From Symsagittifera roscoffensis (Eukaryota; Xenacoelomorpha; Acoela; Convolutidae), in contig NC_087071.1 of NCBI RefSeq assembly GCF_963678635.1, forward strand, positions 15,168,864-15,232,863: a DNA stretch of 64,000 nt, in the 5' to 3' direction. Both the position numbers and the translations under genes were made by a program. Under the pieces are notes generated by a model. That model searched no databases, had not been told where the DNA came from, and was given only the letters and a program-made list of their open reading frames with translations. Shown here piece by piece: positions 33,770-45,508 of this stretch. How positions within the stretch are numbered: the first letter of the stretch is position 1; each line of letters starts with the position of its first letter.

Positions 33770-33985
33770 TCAAAAGTTCAATCTCAATTTCTACCAACTT
33801 ACCATCAAAATCGATTTCAATTTATGTCAGATTTGATCTCAATTCCTGCTAGGTTCAATCTCAATTCCTGCCCTACAGCCAAATTTGATCTCAACTTTTG
33901 TCAATTCGATCTCAATTACTGCCAGTTCCTTCGATCTCAATTCTTCTTACCGCATTAAACCTCTCAACTCAACCATCTCATCTCA
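33770..33985. repeat. Irregular repeat of GATCTCAATTCCTGCC
   Basis: At least six imperfect copies of GATCTCAATT followed by C-T-G-C are spaced 20-40 bp apart. A short open frame across it is a by-product of the repeat. Confidence 0.75.
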
Positions 33986-34354
33986 AAAACTGATGATTTG
34001 AATTCACTCTGAGTCTTGTATAATCCCATGTAGTCTGTGATTGTTTCCAAAAAATTTGCTTGCTGGAAATTTTTCCCAAAACTAACGGGTGAACCCATCT
34101 AGTTAACAAATGCTTTAATATTTAGTTGTATATTCAGTTGTCAATTCTTAAGTCCTTGCTTTTAAATTCAGCATTGCTAGAAAACAATTCAAACTTTTTT
34201 GATTGTTCGTATGCAACATCTGGTTTAGTTCAGTAATGACCAAAACTGTGGTTTTCACATACATTTGCGATTTTCACGAACATCACCTGAATTTTTCGTG
34301 ACAATTCGTTTCCATTGGTACCGCATCAACTCGCGACAAAAGACAAATCGTAAG

Positions 34355-34882
34355 AAGACTGCTCGTATCAGGGCGAAGCCCTGAATGTTCCGACTGCCTT
34401 TTAAGGTTTATGGAGCAGTAATAACATTCAAAAAGTAAATGTAATAAAACAAAATGTAATTTTTTTTCTCTAAAATTTGAAATTTTTAATGAAAACCATT
34501 CACCCACACGCCATATAAACTACAAAAGAATAAATTTCGCTCCTTGTAACAAATCAATAATGGCAAATAAGCTTGTTTCAACCAATTTAGAACGATTTAT
34601 AAGACGGATTAAATCTCCGCTTAAGCGTTAATACCGCGAAATGTATCGTGCGTTAATTGTCCCAAATTGGCCAAAATGGCAATCTTTAAACCCCCATAAC
34701 TTTACGAAAAATGATCACAGTTGAATTATCGTTTCAAATATAAGCTCAGGACAACAATACCTTTTGACTGATAAAAAAAATCCGTCAAAAAAGGCTAGTT
34801 AAAAAGTCGAAATTTGTCTGAAGAAAAAAAAACCCACCCCGAGCACAAATATTCCGTTACTTTCGTACGAAAGTCGGAACAA
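34355..34882 (+). mobile_element. Family A element, copy 4 (plus orientation)
   Basis: Starts AAGACTGCTCGTATCAGGG and ends AAGTCGGAACAA. The core is partly mutated (ACCGCGAAATGTATCGTGCG). It lies in an intron of the proposed minus-strand gene. Confidence 0.8.
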
Positions 34883-35149
34883 AAACGAATAACTCGCTAA
34901 AATTAAGGACCGCAAGTTTTGAAAAATGATTTACAACTTATGAAATTGGCAAGCTTGGAACTTTTTTGCGAGTTGTAAATTTTACTGAGAGTTGTATTGT
35001 TTTGCGAATTTTCTTTTGCTGTCACTTGTCTTTTGTTGCGAATTCTCTTCTGTTGCTAGTGGTTTCTGTGAGTTGTTTTTGTTGAGAACTTTCGCATTAC
35101 CATTTGTTCAGAATGGAATCACCTAAACTTAAAAATTAACTCATCTAAC

Positions 35150-35282
35150 CTTGATAAACTTCCAAGTGGGAGCTTCCTCTATGTTTGGCAAATGCGGTCG
35201 AATGTGGATTTTGGCAAATGTCTCGTTCTTCAACATCTGCACTTGAGGAGGACATTTGACAGTTAGCGGGTACATGTGATGC
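35150..35282 (-). CDS. Linker exon 2 of the proposed mosaic gene
   Basis: The exon is 133 bp between acceptor AATTTAAG and donor AAG|GTTAGA, phase 2 to 0. It reads HHMYPLTVKCPPQVQMLKNE, then TFAKIHIRPHLPN, then EAPTWKFIK. The CPP-x-V start and alternating hydrophobic pattern are loosely like a HYR/immunoglobulin-type strand, which is only a suggestion. Phase matches the preceding (36439) and following (33268) exons. Confidence 0.5.
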
Positions 35283-35829
35283 CTTAAATTTTAAAGAGCG
35301 GGAAATAAACGACCAGCTGATTCCTACGGATCTTTTCAATAAGCCCCCTTTCAAGAGAGGGACGTTTTTTTTACTAGATAAAGGTTCTTAGATGGTTAAC
35401 AATTGAGTTATTTCTCTACAGGGGTGGCAATCAATTATAAGGTGTTCACATTGGAAGAACAGTTAAAGCGCATTCCTACCCAACAAATTCTTATAAGAAA
35501 AAGTCCGTTTATTGTTACAATCTGAAGTGTCGAATTTGGTAAGAAATTGAAGATTCTTATGAGAAAAATTCTGAGATATTCCCTTTGTGTCAAACAATAA
35601 TTTAAAACGTTTTTCTTTAGCTTTGAGTGGAGATAAAATTAGTTGAAAATTCTGAGTGTTTTGATTTGTTCTTAAAAGTATGTTCTTGAAATGATGTTGT
35701 TCCGGCTTTTATAATTGGAAACTTCATATGTAATATAAATGCTCAAAAATTTTTTTGTTCAAGACCAACTTAGGCAATAGAGATGATATTTTACAATTCT
35801 CCTATATTAATACTCCTAAGGTATAAATG

Positions 35830-36180
35830 AAAACTAGCAGGGGCAGATCTAGAATTTACTTGAGATGGGCCGGATTTTCAAAAAAAAGTCAAAAGTTTTG
35901 TTCAAAAGAAAATACTTTTTTTCAGGTCCACCAAATTAATTTTCCGAGCGCTCTCAGAGCACTATAGAGTCCAGATTTGGATAAAATTTACTGCAACAAA
36001 AGTTTGACCAAAAATTGCATTTTTTCAGCGCGCGCTCTTATTTAAATTTAGTTATACAGTGGCGTCAAAGGCAACTTCAGAAAGGGATTGCACATAATAA
36101 TAACAATTTAATTGCTTGTTGAGGTGGTCGAATCCCTGAAGTGAAGTCGCTAGCCCACTTACCAAGTAAAATCGCCCCTG
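35830..36180. repeat. Interspersed repeat, family B, diverged copy
   Basis: Contains GGGGCAGATCTAG, GGGCCGGATTTTCAAAAAA, GCGCGCGCTCTT and TTAGTTATACAGTGGCGTC, the landmarks of the repeats at 28.3-29.1 kb. Confidence 0.45.
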
Positions 36181-36261
36181 AATACTAGTATTTTTAACTT
36201 CACAGGGGTATAGGAAAAATTTGTTTTTGTTTGCTCCTGATCTGAATAAAAAATCACCTCA

Positions 36262-36302
36262 AGCGTTTATATTCCGTTATTATCTTCGAAAATTGGAACA
36301 AA
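36262..36302 (+). mobile_element. Family A element, end fragment
   Basis: TTATATTCCGTTATTATCTTCGAAAATTGGAACAA matches the right end of family A (TATTCCGTTACTTTCGTATCGAAAGTCGGAACAA) in diverged form, with the rest missing. Confidence 0.5.
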
Positions 36303-36438
36303 TCTGGAGAAATTGCTATCTATTAATTACAAACCCAAATCTTTTGTAAATCTTACTAAATGGAGATCCTCACAAGAATAAATAAAAACTTTAACGAGTT
36401 GAAACAAAAAAAAAATTTAAATGAAAAAGGTATTCCAC

Positions 36439-36622
36439 CTTCTGCCATTTTTCTTCAAATTTAGGGGGTTTGCAAATAGAAATGTTTCGTTTTTGACTTC
36501 GAGGTTGCAGAGATAACCAATGTAACATGTGTCTCCTTTCGCTGTTTGTCCAACTATTTCGAAATGTGCAGTTTCATGTGGCCAATCATTGGGCTCCGTT
36601 TCATGGAAAATAGCTTCTACGT
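36439..36622 (-). CDS. Linker exon 1 of the proposed mosaic gene (or its last exon)
   Basis: The acceptor TCATTTGCAG gives phase 1. With the G left by the preceding module exon the first codon is Asp. The frame reads AIFHETEPNDWPHETAHFEI, then AKGDTCYIGYLCNLEVKNE and FLFANPLNLKKNG. One cysteine pair and an N-glycosylation site (NET) are present. A donor AAG|GTGGAA at 36439 leaves phase 2, which fits the exon at 35282. Without it, the frame ends at TAA 36417-36419 after RRWNTFFI and the gene would stop here. The domain is not recognised. Confidence 0.6.
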
Positions 36623-36639
36623 CTGCAAATGAAAGAAAC

Positions 36640-38080
36640 TAACTTTAAAAAAACTCAAGATAAAGTTACTTGAAGAGGAGTCTAATGAAAAAAAAATTGA
36701 TACTTGAATATAATCCATAGTTCTTAGCATTTTAATAGATTATTTCTGGCAAAGATAATCCATTTTGAACAATTCATACTGAGGGGGTAGGGTGCGGGTT
36801 CGAGTGGTAATAGAGACGGGGTTCAACCTTTGGAATCTGCTAAATTGCCATAAATTGCCATAAATTGAGAATTGAAACAGCAGTAAGACTATTTAAAAAA
36901 ATCGATCTTTAATATTAAATGTGAGAATTCATAAGCAAGGAGACAAAATTCGCAACAACTAACACTAAACTGAAAATAAGATGATTTTCTAGCTAAAATT
37001 GATAATTTTATCAAAAATTTCTGAACCAAGATCCATATTTATTGGTTATAGTCGTTTATGGGGGATTCAAATGAAATTTAAAGTATAATGCTTATGATCG
37101 ATTTTAATATTTTTTTTGTAACTTTATGGCTACTGCTATAAAACGACCTTATAATCAATTATGATCAATGGGCGCCCTGTGTGTGCCTCACTTGTCTGTT
37201 TCGGTCACTGTTCTGCATTTCTAAATGTACTGAATTCGGCATAGCATTTGAAGAGAGTTTGAGCAGTGAAATATGGACAATGAAGCCACAAATTTGGGAA
37301 CGTAGTGCGCGGACACGACATTCAAAACTTCTAGGGTTTGAACAAAAAAAACAACGATTGCTGAAAAACTAATTAATTTTTATCAATTATTTTTTGTTCA
37401 ATGAAAAAAAAAAATTGTGTGCGGTTAATTGCGTGTCTCTTGCACATCGGGTAAAATCGTTTAAGTTGTGCCACTAAAAACGACTGAGTTTCCTAAAACC
37501 CGCTATCAGCGTTATGAAGGAAGTCTTTTTTTCAAATTTGATTTGTTCATTTGGATTTATTGACCAAATTTTGGAAGTTTATGCCTCTGTATTTAATAGA
37601 AATTGTTGCCATGGATACATAAAGACCATATGATATTCAGCTCAGCTCGAGTGTTTCAAAGTAATAGAATTAGGAAAAAATCCACAGAATTTTTCAAATA
37701 CCGCACTTTTCGTTGAAAAATTTCTGCGCGCACCACCAAATAATGTTATTTTGGCCACTTTGAGACATCATTTCAGCGGGAAAATATAAAGTTCTTATAC
37801 ACAAAATGACCCAAAATCAAAATTTTGAGATCTTTAGATAGAACTTATGCGGTAGATTTGATTGGCTAATAATAGCCAACCAAATTCAAGCAGCATGGTC
37901 AGGCAAATCAATCATTTTTTCCACCTGAAAAAAAAAGCATAGACGAGTTTACCAAAAAACTGATATTTTTTCAAATAATAAAACCAGTTTCTTGTTTTTT
38001 TTTTTTTAATTTTTATCAGTACGGAAAAATTTCAGGAAAATGGTTTCAACGGAACAAGAAGTTCTCAGTATATTTATTGT
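36640..38080. other. Presumed intron, nothing recognised
   Basis: AT-rich. A small TAAATTGCCA triplication lies near 36840. No exon, element end or RNA gene was recognised. Confidence 0.3.
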
Positions 38081-38086
38081 ACTTAC

Positions 38087-38356
38087 CACATCGGTCCAGG
38101 CGGCAGAAATGTTCTCTCGCAAATAGATTCAAGCTAGAGCCATTAGTACAATTTAATAGGCGTGCAAGTTCATTATCAGTAGTTGTTTTAGGTACGCATT
38201 CTTTTGTTGTTTCGTTTCTTTCGAAGTATTCACAAACTCGGGTTTGTTGTACTTTCCAGTTTCCACAATGGGTTTTTTCAATCATTCCACAAGATGGAAA
38301 CCAGTCGCCCATTTTAGCTTTGAATTGCTCTTCAGCTTTCTGCTCAGGACTTTGAT
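38087..38356 (-). CDS. Six-cysteine (TSP1-like) module exon 5
   Basis: The exon is 270 bp, acceptor TTAATTTTAG and donor TGTG|GTAAGT, phase 1-1. After a short charged lead it reads MGDWFPSCGMIEKTHCGNWK, then QQTRVCEYFERNETTKECVP, then ARLLNCTNG and FAREHFCRLDRCG. Pattern shared by all five modules: W-x-P-x-C, x3-8, C, x7-9, R-x-C-x-[FY], x5-9, C, then L-x-C, then F, x5-6, C. This resembles thrombospondin type-1 repeats (Trp, C-G, Q-x-R-x-C, six cysteines) but is divergent, so the family name is tentative. The product would be extracellular. Confidence 0.75.
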
Positions 38357-38497
38357 CTAAAATTAATCAGTAGACTTTCGGATTCTACTTAGCATGCTTC
38401 AATGGATCTACTGAAGAAGTAGATAAGAGAAAAAATTGGTTTCAGAAAAAGAAAAGTTTCTGTAAATTACTTTTACAAAAATTTTAAAACAATTTAC

Positions 38498-38758
38498 CAA
38501 TGTTGTCAGATTCACAGCGAATTTCTCTTTGAAGAAAGGGATAATCGTCATCAGCAAAACAGGAAAGTTTTCTTGCGAGCGCTACATCATCTGATCTGCG
38601 GTCTACGAAGCATTCCCCTTCTCCCGTTTCATTCCATCTATGGAAGACGCATTGTCTGTTTTGAGTGACTGTCGAAATCCCACAGTATTTTCTATTTTGG
38701 ATTCCGTGTCTACAGTCTCTGGGATACCATGGACCGAGCAAGACACTAGGAGTTGAGT
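38498..38758 (-). CDS. Six-cysteine (TSP1-like) module exon 4
   Basis: The exon is 261 bp, acceptor ATTTTTTTCAG and donor ATTG|GTAAAT, phase 1-1. It reads LLGPWYPRDCRHGIQNRKYC, then TQNRQCVFHRWNETGEGECF, ARKLSCFADDD and FLQREIRCESDNIG. It has two extra residues around the first cysteine relative to its sisters. It is 140 bp upstream of module 5 on the minus strand, the shortest intron of the set. Confidence 0.75.
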
Positions 38759-38769
38759 CTGAAAAAAAT

Positions 38770-39590
38770 CAATTTTTCAAGAAAAAAAATGCTTAAAATG
38801 AACACCGAATTCTTTTTCGGTTCTGGATTCTCTCCTTTCTTCAAAAATCACTTTAAAATTGGAGTAAACAAATTGTTTAGAGTTTTTCCATGAGAAAGGT
38901 CTGAAAGAGCCTAATTTGTACAATCTAGCACAATTAATCATGTTGAATTTGATCCTATTGGCCCCTAATTTACGCTAATCTGACAAAAAAGTTTAGGAAA
39001 ACAAACTATTGTTAGGATGCATTTTAAATCTGCTTACCGTTATGCGGTTTTTTTTGCTCTGGTGATTCCCCGAAATATCTCGTAAAAAGCTTAAAGTATA
39101 ATCCCGCATCAAATGTTAGGCTTGAAAAATATGATTTTTACGAAGATTTTTTTTTTCGTTTATAAATGATTATATTTACCAAAGTTAAGCATTAAGATTT
39201 ATAATCAAATAAAACCGTGATTTTAAAAAACTCACTTTTAACCTAAGATGTCTTGCTGCCTTCTGATGTAGTTGAACACTTGATTTCCAAGGGAAAATAG
39301 TTTTAAAAAAATTATTACGGTTCAAACATTCTCACGGTAAGAAAATTGTAACTTCATCCAACTAATCGTTAAATTCGCTCAATGTGCTAAGAGAGGCATC
39401 ACGATAAGTTCTCAACCGAATTTTTCTTACAAATTAAAAACTGAATTGATTGGAAAAACCATTACTTTACTAAATTTTTACATAGCCCAACGTATATGGA
39501 ACTCATAAACTGGTGTTTTATATGCAAGGTCGATGACGCAAAATTGGCAATTTAGAAACTTATAAAAGATGAACAATTGAAAATGATTAT
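38770..39590. other. Presumed intron, nothing recognised
   Basis: AT-rich; no further module exon could be recognised on the minus strand here. Confidence 0.3.
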
Positions 39591-39599
39591 ACTTTATAC

Positions 39600-40165
39600 C
39601 AATAAGATGAGAATGAGATTCAAATAGTAAAAATAAAATTTTTATTATCTTGTGATAAAATCAGTAGTAAAAACAAAAATGAACTTGATTAACTACTCTT
39701 TCGGTTTTTGTTTATGATTTGTACAGAATAATAGATTATAATTGATAATGATTTAATAAGTAAGATTAACTCTCAACTTCGCAACTTCGTGAACAAGATG
39801 AGAATGAGATTCAAATAATTAAAAACATTTATTTTTTATTGCGTGATAAAAACAGAAGTAATGAAAATCGAGTTTGATTAATTACAACTTTCTGTTTTCG
39901 TTTATCGTTTGTAGAGAAAAAAAGAAGTTTTAGTAAATGATTAACTGATAAAATAAAGTTCCAGTTTCGATACTAATTTTCTTCAAGAATCATTTGCGAA
40001 TGAGATTAAAAACAAAAATAATCAATTGGTATCGTGTAATAAAAAACGGAGGTAAGAATAATCGAATTGGATTAATTACATATTTCTGTAAATGTTTATA
40101 TTTTGTAGAGAAAAAAATAGAATCGGTTATTTATTGATAAATTTAGATGGATTCTCAATTTGGAA
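39600..40165. repeat. Tandem repeat, period about 191-196 bp, three units
   Basis: GAATGAGATT starts units at 39611, 39802 and 39998. Each is followed by an A-rich part, GTGATAAAA-CAG-AGTAA and TTTCTGTTTTCGTTTAT-like text. The third unit is more diverged. Confidence 0.8.
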
Positions 40166-40169
40166 TACA

Positions 40170-41040
40170 CTAGTACTAAAATTATAGTATGATCAATTTA
40201 AGTTAAAGAAAAGTAGATGCCGTTTTTTTGCTTAATACACTTGTTGAATTATACTTGCAGGTTGCCAAACTCAAGTCTCAATTTTTTCTCATTTATGTGA
40301 AAATGAAGCAAAGTTGTAGACCAATTTTAGGAAACTAGGAAAATTCATCCCGTTTCATATGAAACTGTGGGGACTAGCAAAAGGGAATGAGTTTGCTCTT
40401 TTGGTATCAGTATCATCTACATCAATTTTAAATTTGAAACCCAGTTTGAACACCATCTAACCATTCTACAATTGGACTCACTGATTTCCTCTAATTTGAA
40501 AAAGGCTTAAATTAAAAACTGTTCTCAAAATATTTATGAACCAAATTTTCAGAAAAATAACTTCCTTACTAGTGATCATGTGTTAGAGAAAAATGTGATC
40601 TTATAGTTCTTCCTTTTCATAAATTAACCAATTCTGAAAATTAAAACATGTGCGTCAAATATGGCCAAAAATTGGAATTCAGTTCAAACTAGACAACTTA
40701 TTTAGCTCAGTTTTCTTAAAACTTAGAAAAATTAGCACCCTACCTAAAAAAAGTGACCAAAATGGTGACCAAGACCCGACGCGGCTTAAGAAATCTAATA
40801 GGCACTTTTATGAAAATTGCACTTTTGTGATAAGCATTTTTGCGATAAACACTTTCCTTTTTTGAAAAACGTATGAAACCATTGTCAAAATGGAAACAGA
40901 TTTTAGTAAAATAGCGTTTTTATAGCGTTTTGTGTGAGCCCTGAAAACAGTTTCGATCGAAAAAAAAGCCGACAAAATTTTTTGAAAGTTATTCAAAAAT
41001 ATGAGCTCTCAGGAAAAACTTTTAGTTCTATCATTGGTCT
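40170..41040. other. Presumed intron, nothing recognised
   Basis: AT-rich, no supportable feature. Confidence 0.3.
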
Positions 41041-41043
41041 TAC

Positions 41044-41280
41044 CTGATGACCACAAACGATGACAAACAATATCTCTTTGAAAAATGAGCCCATCTGTGT
41101 CCAGTGGACAGGACAATTTTTGAACCAAATCCAAAGAATTTGTTTTTTGAGTTTGGCACATTCCAGTTTCTGGGTTTCTTTCATGATATTCACAGTATCT
41201 TCTCTGCTTAATGACATATTCTTTAAGTCCACAATGAATTTCAGTGCATGTTGGAAACCACAGCCCCATGTGAGGTTTAG
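41044..41280 (-). CDS. Six-cysteine (TSP1-like) module exon 3
   Basis: The exon is 237 bp, acceptor TTTATTTTAG and donor ATCAG|GTAAGA, phase 1-1. It reads MGLWFPTCTEIHCGLKEYVI, then RRYCEYHERNPETGMCQT, VQKLSCPLD and FQRDIVCHRLWSSG. It is the shortest module, with a compact spacing between the first two cysteines (C-x4-C). All six cysteines are present. Confidence 0.75.
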
Positions 41281-41579
41281 CTAAAATAAATCATCAGCCG
41301 TATATCAATATGGGGTTGATGGAGCTCAACAGCTAAAAAAGTATTGAAGCCCAGTTTTTAGTGGTTAGGAGCTCGATAGGACCAGTTGTTAGGAAAACTA
41401 TCTGAGTTAAACCAAAACTAAGCTGAGCAAAAGAAGCTGGATGACCAGGTTTTAGCAATTTTTAAGCAATTTTCAGCAATATTTCTTAAGGTTGGGATAA
41501 AATAGTAGCGCTTAAGATTGATAAAACACAGGTACTACAAAAAACTTGGACTCTCATTGAAAAAAGAAAAAATTCGAGT

Positions 41580-41800
41580 TATGTTTGCCGGAGAGGCTGA
41601 ATGAGCCCTATTTTTGTTTCTTAATATGCCAAAAAAACGTATTGCCTTCCCTCAAGTATTTAATGCGCTCAGGACCAAAAAGTCTCACACCATTTCACGA
41701 CATCAATTCTTGGCCGATTAACCTGTCATTAACTTCTTTAAAGGCGACTTTGGCTCCAATATATACTAATTTCAAAAACTAACCAAAACTGTCCAAAAAC
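41580..41800. repeat. Interspersed repeat, family B, weak copy
   Basis: GGCCGATTAACC, AAAGGCGACTTTGGCTCCAATATATACTAATTT echo the GGCGCCAATATACTAA landmark at 28.4 kb, much degraded. Confidence 0.3.
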
Positions 41801-41916
41801 TATCGCAAAGTTATTGGTGCAAAAAATTTGGCCAAATTTGATTTTTGAATGAACTCGGAGAATGTATTTGCTTAATCTTAATAATAAAAGATCATAAGGA
41901 TTTTTGAAAATTGTTT

Positions 41917-44448
41917 GACCCGTTGCACTCGGTATTTACTACCATTTATTTCCAGCTGAAAATACCCACGTTTGGTTCAAATTGGGCAAAGATAACACTT
42001 AGCCAACATATATATACTTTTTTAGGATCGGCTTGAAATCTGTTAGGACAAACTACACTGTTAGGTATGTTGTGATATTGCGCATAACAAGAAACTTGAA
42101 TATATCCGAGCTAATCGTTTTCTTTGCCTAAAAAATTCACCAAATACTTGAAAATTGATTATAAATTAAACAATTTGAAATTTTTTCATATAGTTGTTGT
42201 GCATGTCTGATTTTGAATTTTTGTTTTGATCAACGAAAAAATTTCGAATCGACTTCTTCTGGTAATTCAATTGGTCAAAAAAACTCAAATGAGTGAAGTT
42301 CAATTCAAACAAAGTGCAATTTTAAATCAGTTTAAGTGCAAATGTTGCCTTTTTTTCCAATTTCATTGTGTTTTAGTGTGGAGAATAGCACGAGCCTAAA
42401 ATTACACCTAAAAAACCAATTCAACTTTTCACTCCTAAACCTTCTCTGGTCGATTGAACCAAAATCAAGATTGTCGCAAAGAAGGAAAAACAACTCCTGT
42501 GAAAAAACTTAGAATGTCTACGGCTAAAAAATTGTTTTGAAATTATTAACAAATATTTGAATTCAATTTTCGAAATCCAATTTTAAGAGTGGACATTATT
42601 GTAGAAACTTTGCCAGTTCAACACTATTAATTTATTAATAACTGTTCAATGTATTCAAACTTCATAATAACAGATCAGCAGAAAAAACATAATAAAGGAA
42701 AAAAATTTTAGCAAATAATGTACACTAATTGATTAAAACTTTAACGGTTTAGAATATAGAGCAATTATTATTTAGGTACTACAAAATTTTATTTTAAAAA
42801 AAGACTCAATTTCATAAGCATCTCACCAGACCTATTTAAATATAAAAACCATGTACATTTAGAAGCTGAAAAATTTTCACAAACTTAACGCTTTCGTGGA
42901 AATTCGATCAATTAGCACGAGCCGCTTGCAACAGAAACACCTAAACGGATTTTTAATTTGTTGATAAATTTTGATCTGATTGTCATTTGGACGAAATCCA
43001 CGATTAAAACCCTCGTTTGGTTTTTTCATTTGTTGTACACTCTTGTTTTTTTTGTAGAGGTTCGCAAGTGTTTCTGTTTGAACCTTTCATCGCAATATTG
43101 AGCGTATCATTGTATTCATTGTATGCTTGGTATGTTTTACTGTTCAAACGAAACATTTATGTTTGACTCAATTCAATGAAGAAACCAGTCGTTCGAGTAT
43201 CAAACTTCTTAAGTTTCTCACATTAAACACGTGGGAAGAAATTGAACACATCATCAGGAATATAATCTCTGTCAATACAGTTTTTCTGCACCCAGTTTGT
43301 ATAAATATTGCAACCTTCACCTGTCATAAACTCCTTTATAGTTGATGCAGTCAACGCCAAGTACATTAAATCAGTATCCATTTCAATTGCTCGGTTCGTT
43401 AAGGGAAGTAAAACTCTTTCGAGAAAATCGTATTTGAACTCTAGCATTCAATGTTTGGCATTGTGTACTGTTACAAAACCTACTATAATTGGTCTCTCAC
43501 GACATGTTGTTTTCATCGATATCTCTTTATCGTAAATTTTTCTGTCAAATACATCATAGGACTTAAATCGAGCAGATCTAGTCTTTTTTGTTGCAGCTAA
43601 TTTGTTAAGATAAACAGTTTTATAGAATTTTGCTTTATTGATTAGTTGTATCCCATCGGCGCTGTTACCAATAAATTTTGATGTCTGGGCGACAACAGTC
43701 TTATCAACGTCAGAACCTCCAAGTCTGCAGTTAAAGCTAACAAAGTAAATGAAATCCTTGAAAGATTTCTCGTGATTGTATCGTATAAACAAATGACGCT
43801 TACTGACAACAAGACCGTGATTTAGACACCACTTAATGTAGTCAGTTTTGAGTAGAAAGTTTTCACCAAAATAACTGGCTAGATGACAGCGCCAACCGGT
43901 AGACATTATTCCGTTAGCCAAAGCTAGTTCCTTCATAAGACCGTCAAGATCACTGCGATTAACAAATGTGTTTTTGCAAAATGGAGGCAAATCCTCAAAT
44001 TACCCTTTCAGATGATCTGAAACGTGGATATCAACCAAAGCTAGTTCATATTTAGCAACTGATCTTTCAAAAGCGTTGAATTTGTCATATTCAATTCTCG
44101 GCATATCGGTGGTGATCTTTATTATACTGCTTTTCGAATGACCACACACATTCCCATTTCCCAAAGAACCTGTCAACATAAAAATAACAGACCAACAAGA
44201 TCATTAACATCTTTTCAATTTTCATCAAAAAATACACATTTTGATTTTTTTTTAATTTTTGGTTCATGTTGCAAAATGTAATGTTACAAAAGGTTACTTT
44301 TTCAAAATAAAAGAACTTTGAGATTCAAAAAACAATTGCGTTGATTGTTATTTTGTCAAATTCGTTCCGCGATTTTGTTGTGAATTAAGTCTGGCCAAAA
44401 AAAAACAAAAAAAATTATTTTCTATCAATAAATTAATTTTCAACTATT
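41917..44448 (-). repeat. Left arm of the long inverted repeat
   Basis: Pairs with 46527-48975 in inverse orientation. It is diverged by many substitutions and indels; the right arm lacks about 120 bp of the polymerase present here (counterpart near 47101). Confidence 0.85.
43030..44160 (-). pseudogene. DNA polymerase B C-terminal part, left arm (broken)
   Basis: Minus-strand polymerase remains. One open stretch (43990-43448) contains IGNSADGIQLINKAKFY, corresponding to polymerase motif B (N-S-x-x-G, with Asp where Tyr is usual). After a TGA stop, a second stretch (43447-43223) contains EMDTDLMYLAL, corresponding to motif C (D-T-D). Frames further upstream and downstream are shifted. It belongs to the protein-primed, viral/organellar polymerase B type. 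The TGA stop between AKH and MLEF is shared with the right arm. It is not expected to give an active enzyme. Confidence 0.7.
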
Positions 44449-45500
44449 AATTCAAGTCATAGTTCATAGTCAAGGAATCATCAAGTCATTGTTGATTCAA
44501 AACAATTTCGAATTCGACCCACATCCCTAAAAAGTCCAAAATTTTCAAATTTTTTCAAATTTTTTTTTCGAAACAATCCTAAGTTAAAGGGAACATCAAT
44601 ATCACAGATTCTAAGATTCTAAGAAAAGTATCAGTTTTGTCTCTGCAACCCTCAAAAACTCCATTTTTTTGATTTTTTAAAAAATGATCAAAAATTAAAA
44701 CTACGACCAGTACCATCAATTTTAAGTATCAGAACGTATAAAAAAAATAGCGATTTTGGTCCCACATCTCTCAAAAATCCAAAAAATTCAGTTTTTTTTT
44801 ATTTATCAAAAATGATCCAAATTTAAAAACACATCAGTACAATCGATTCTAAGCAAAAAGATATTGAGAAAAGTATCGGTTTGTGTCTCTCAAAAAAGCC
44901 AGAAAATTTCAAAAAAGTCCCTCAAGAAAGCCAGAAAATTTCAAAAAAGTATTTGATCAAGAAAAAGTTGTCGATTTGGTGCCAACGTTCAAAAATTTGA
45001 TTTTTTTTTGATTTTCTCGAAAAGTATTCCAAATTAAAGGTAACATCAGTACCATCAATTTTAGGAAGTAGAACATTGAAACAAAAATCTATTTGCGGTA
45101 TCATTTCATTATAAAAATTATCTTTCAACATTGTTTCTAAATGTCTTTTTTCATTGATTTATCATCGATTGAACAGATTATCTTTCTTTTCTAATTTTTA
45201 CCCAAACAAATTATATTTGAATGGTCAGTTCTTTGAGAGATCGCCTTGAATGAAATTATCTATCCGATAAAATTTAGAAATGTCAAAGATGAAACATTTT
45301 TATTTGGTATGTATGAAACAGAAAAGAACAAAAGTCAGTAATTGGTTTACACGATCATTTCAAAAAAGTAGCGAATCAAAGCCGGTATTTACTCTAGTAT
45401 CTAAAATTTTTTCATTGCAATTATTAAAGTGATTCCAAAAGATTCTGTTTTCAAAGAAAAAAACGTTTACACCAAAACTTAATGAGATGACTGGAACAAC
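44449..45500. other. Element spacer, non-coding half with local repeats
   Basis: Between 44.5 and 45.1 kb a loose tandem repeat recurs at about 105-127-bp intervals: AGTACCATCAATTTTAAGTA-like words at 44593, 44709, 44836 and 45046 with AAAATGATC and CTCTCAAAAA nearby. A 32-bp direct duplication (AAGCCAGAAAATTTC) lies at 44897 and 44929. No gene. Confidence 0.5.
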
Positions 45501-45508
45501 TGATATAG

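Noticed and set aside
36790-36820. GCGGGTTCGAGTGG as a tRNA T-loop
   Set aside because: No cloverleaf could be formed around it.
42700-43345. Plus-strand frames over the left arm of the element
   Set aside because: They are the opposite strand of the polymerase remains.
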